Assembly (NCBI RefSeq): GCF_047974105.1
Contig: NZ_JBHYRS010000002.1
Location: 248,001-312,000 of the forward strand
Source of the DNA: Mitsuokella sp047974105
Lineage (GTDB): Bacteria > Bacillota > Negativicutes > Selenomonadales > Selenomonadaceae
DNA: 64,000 nucleotides
Reading direction: 5' to 3'
The position numbers were made by a program, and so were the translations under genes. Under the pieces are notes generated by a model, which made no database searches, was not told the DNA's origin, and was given only the letters and a program-made list of their open reading frames with translations. The stretch's first letter is position 1; each line of letters begins with the position of its first letter. Below, in pieces: positions 63,147 to 64,000 of the stretch.

Positions 63147-64000
63147 TTACGCCATATTGAGGTAAGCGCGCTGCTCCGGCGTCAGCGTATCGATCTTGAT
63201 GCCCGAAGCCTTGAGCTTGATTTCCGCAATCTTCGTGTTGATTTCCTCCGGCATCAGGTGAACGCCCTTCGTCATTTCCTTGCCATGTTTCAGGAGATGC
63301 AGAGCCGAGAAGAACTGCACGCCGAACGAGAGGTCCATGATTTCGGCCGGATGACCGTCGCCGGCAGCGAGGTTGACGAGGCGGCCTTCAGCGAGCAGAT
63401 AGAGCTTGCGGCCGTCCTTCTGCTTGAATTCTTCGATGTTCTTGCGGACCGTGCGGCGCGAAACAGAGAGGGATTCGAGCTCCGGGATGTTGATCTCGAC
63501 GTCGAAGTGGCCGGAGTTTGCCATGATGGCGCCGTTCTTCATGACTTCAAAATGGCGCTTGCGGATGATGTCCTTGTCGCCCGTCAGCGTCAGGAAGATA
63601 TCGCCGATTTTCGCGGCTTCATCCATCGGCATGACACGGAAGCCGTCGAAGACAGCCTCGATGGCCTTAATCGGGTCGACTTCCGTGACGATGACATTGG
63701 CGCCGAGGCCGCGCGCACGCATGGCACCGCCCTTGCCGCACCAGCCGTAGCCGGCGATGACGACGTTCTTGCCGGCGATGACGACATTCGTTGTGCGCAT
63801 GATGCCGTCCCAGGTCGACTGGCCCGTGCCGTAGCGGTTATCGAAGAGGTATTTGCAGTATGCGTCGTTGGCTGCAATCATCGGGAATTCGAGCTTGCCT
63901 TCGTTTGCGAGAGCTCTGAGGCGATGAACGCCCGTCGTCGTCTCCTCGCTGCCGCCGATGATGCCCGAGAGCAGCTCGCGGCGTTTCGTGTGCAGCATGT
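63147..64000 (-). CDS. ahcY: adenosylhomocysteinase, C-terminal part
   Basis: The gene extends beyond the right edge; about 284 codons are seen. Present are EETTTGVHRL, the active-site NDAYCKYLFDNRYGTGQS, the Rossmann GYGWCGKG for NAD, NSGHFDVEI and a C-terminus ending with the AYLNMA-type tail of the shorter, bacterial/archaeal-type enzymes. Hydrolyses SAH to adenosine and homocysteine in the methyl cycle; co-transcribed with mtaD. Confidence 0.95.
   Translation of the reverse strand, partial: MLHTKRRELLSGIIGGSEETTTGVHRLRALANEGKLEFPMIAANDAYCKYLFDNRYGTGQSTWDGIMRTTNVVIAGKNVVIAGYGWCGKGGAMRARGLGANVIVTEVDPIKAIEAVFDGFRVMPMDEAAKIGDIFLTLTGDKDIIRKRHFEVMKNGAIMANSGHFDVEINIPELESLSVSRRTVRKNIEEFKQKDGRKLYLLAEGRLVNLAAGDGHPAEIMDLSFGVQFFSALHLLKHGKEMTKGVHLMPEEINTKIAEIKLKASGIKIDTLTPEQRAYLNMA

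Overview
The window looks like chromosome of an outer-membrane-bearing Firmicute of the Negativicutes (Selenomonas/Mitsuokella-like). The reasons are a Gram-positive-type PolC and SpoIIIE/FtsK together with a WbaP/Wzm/Wzt O-polysaccharide cluster, plus GC-rich housekeeping genes with strong AGGAGG ribosome sites. The genus is inference. Almost everything is on the minus strand. The exceptions are a small plus-strand module (13.9-16.6 kb) and one short gene at 43.7 kb.

Layout. 0-7.7 kb: start of a carbamoyltransferase gene behind an attenuator-like leader; a two-gene operon (LRAT-domain protein and a large Lcl/DUF1566-like protein); HicA-HicB; a beta-CASP metallo-beta-lactamase RNase; an exported protein; a solitary HicB. 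7.8-24.4 kb: an accessory and defence island. It holds an AAA ATPase with a PD-(D/E)XK-like partner, glf, an ATPase-TOPRIM pair of PARIS/OLD type, a decayed acyltransferase with a 4-bp repeat tract, an origin-like region with DnaA boxes and 10-bp iterons, HTH genes, an amidase and the DUF1659-DUF2922-YvrJ trio. It then continues, AT-rich, with a KAP NTPase plus SLATT-like membrane protein and a CBASS operon (DUF2971, CD-NTase, S-4TM). Fragments of YvrJ and acyltransferase tails recur between these cassettes.

24.4-31.6 kb: surface-polysaccharide operon with WbaP initiation, galactofuranosyltransferase, ABC export and two DUF4422 glycosyltransferases, probably linked to the distant glf. 31.6-44.1 kb: polC without the proofreading exonuclease domain, potABCD, a sodium:alanine symporter with a short attenuator leader, mgsA, and an OFA-family MFS transporter under what I read as a ZTP (pfl) riboswitch. 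44.8-53.8 kb: a complete histidine operon (yerC, hisZ, HD protein, hisG, D, C, B, H, A, F, IE). 54-64 kb: an HlyD-like protein, alaS, ftsK, mtaD and the 3' part of ahcY.

The most unusual signal is a family of four 184-187-bp elements in two inverted pairs (44.25-44.74 kb and 61.22-61.79 kb). Their unpaired segments are nearly constant, while their stems differ in sequence but stay complementary. That is what a folded RNA or single-stranded DNA under selection looks like. I cannot assign it to a known family.
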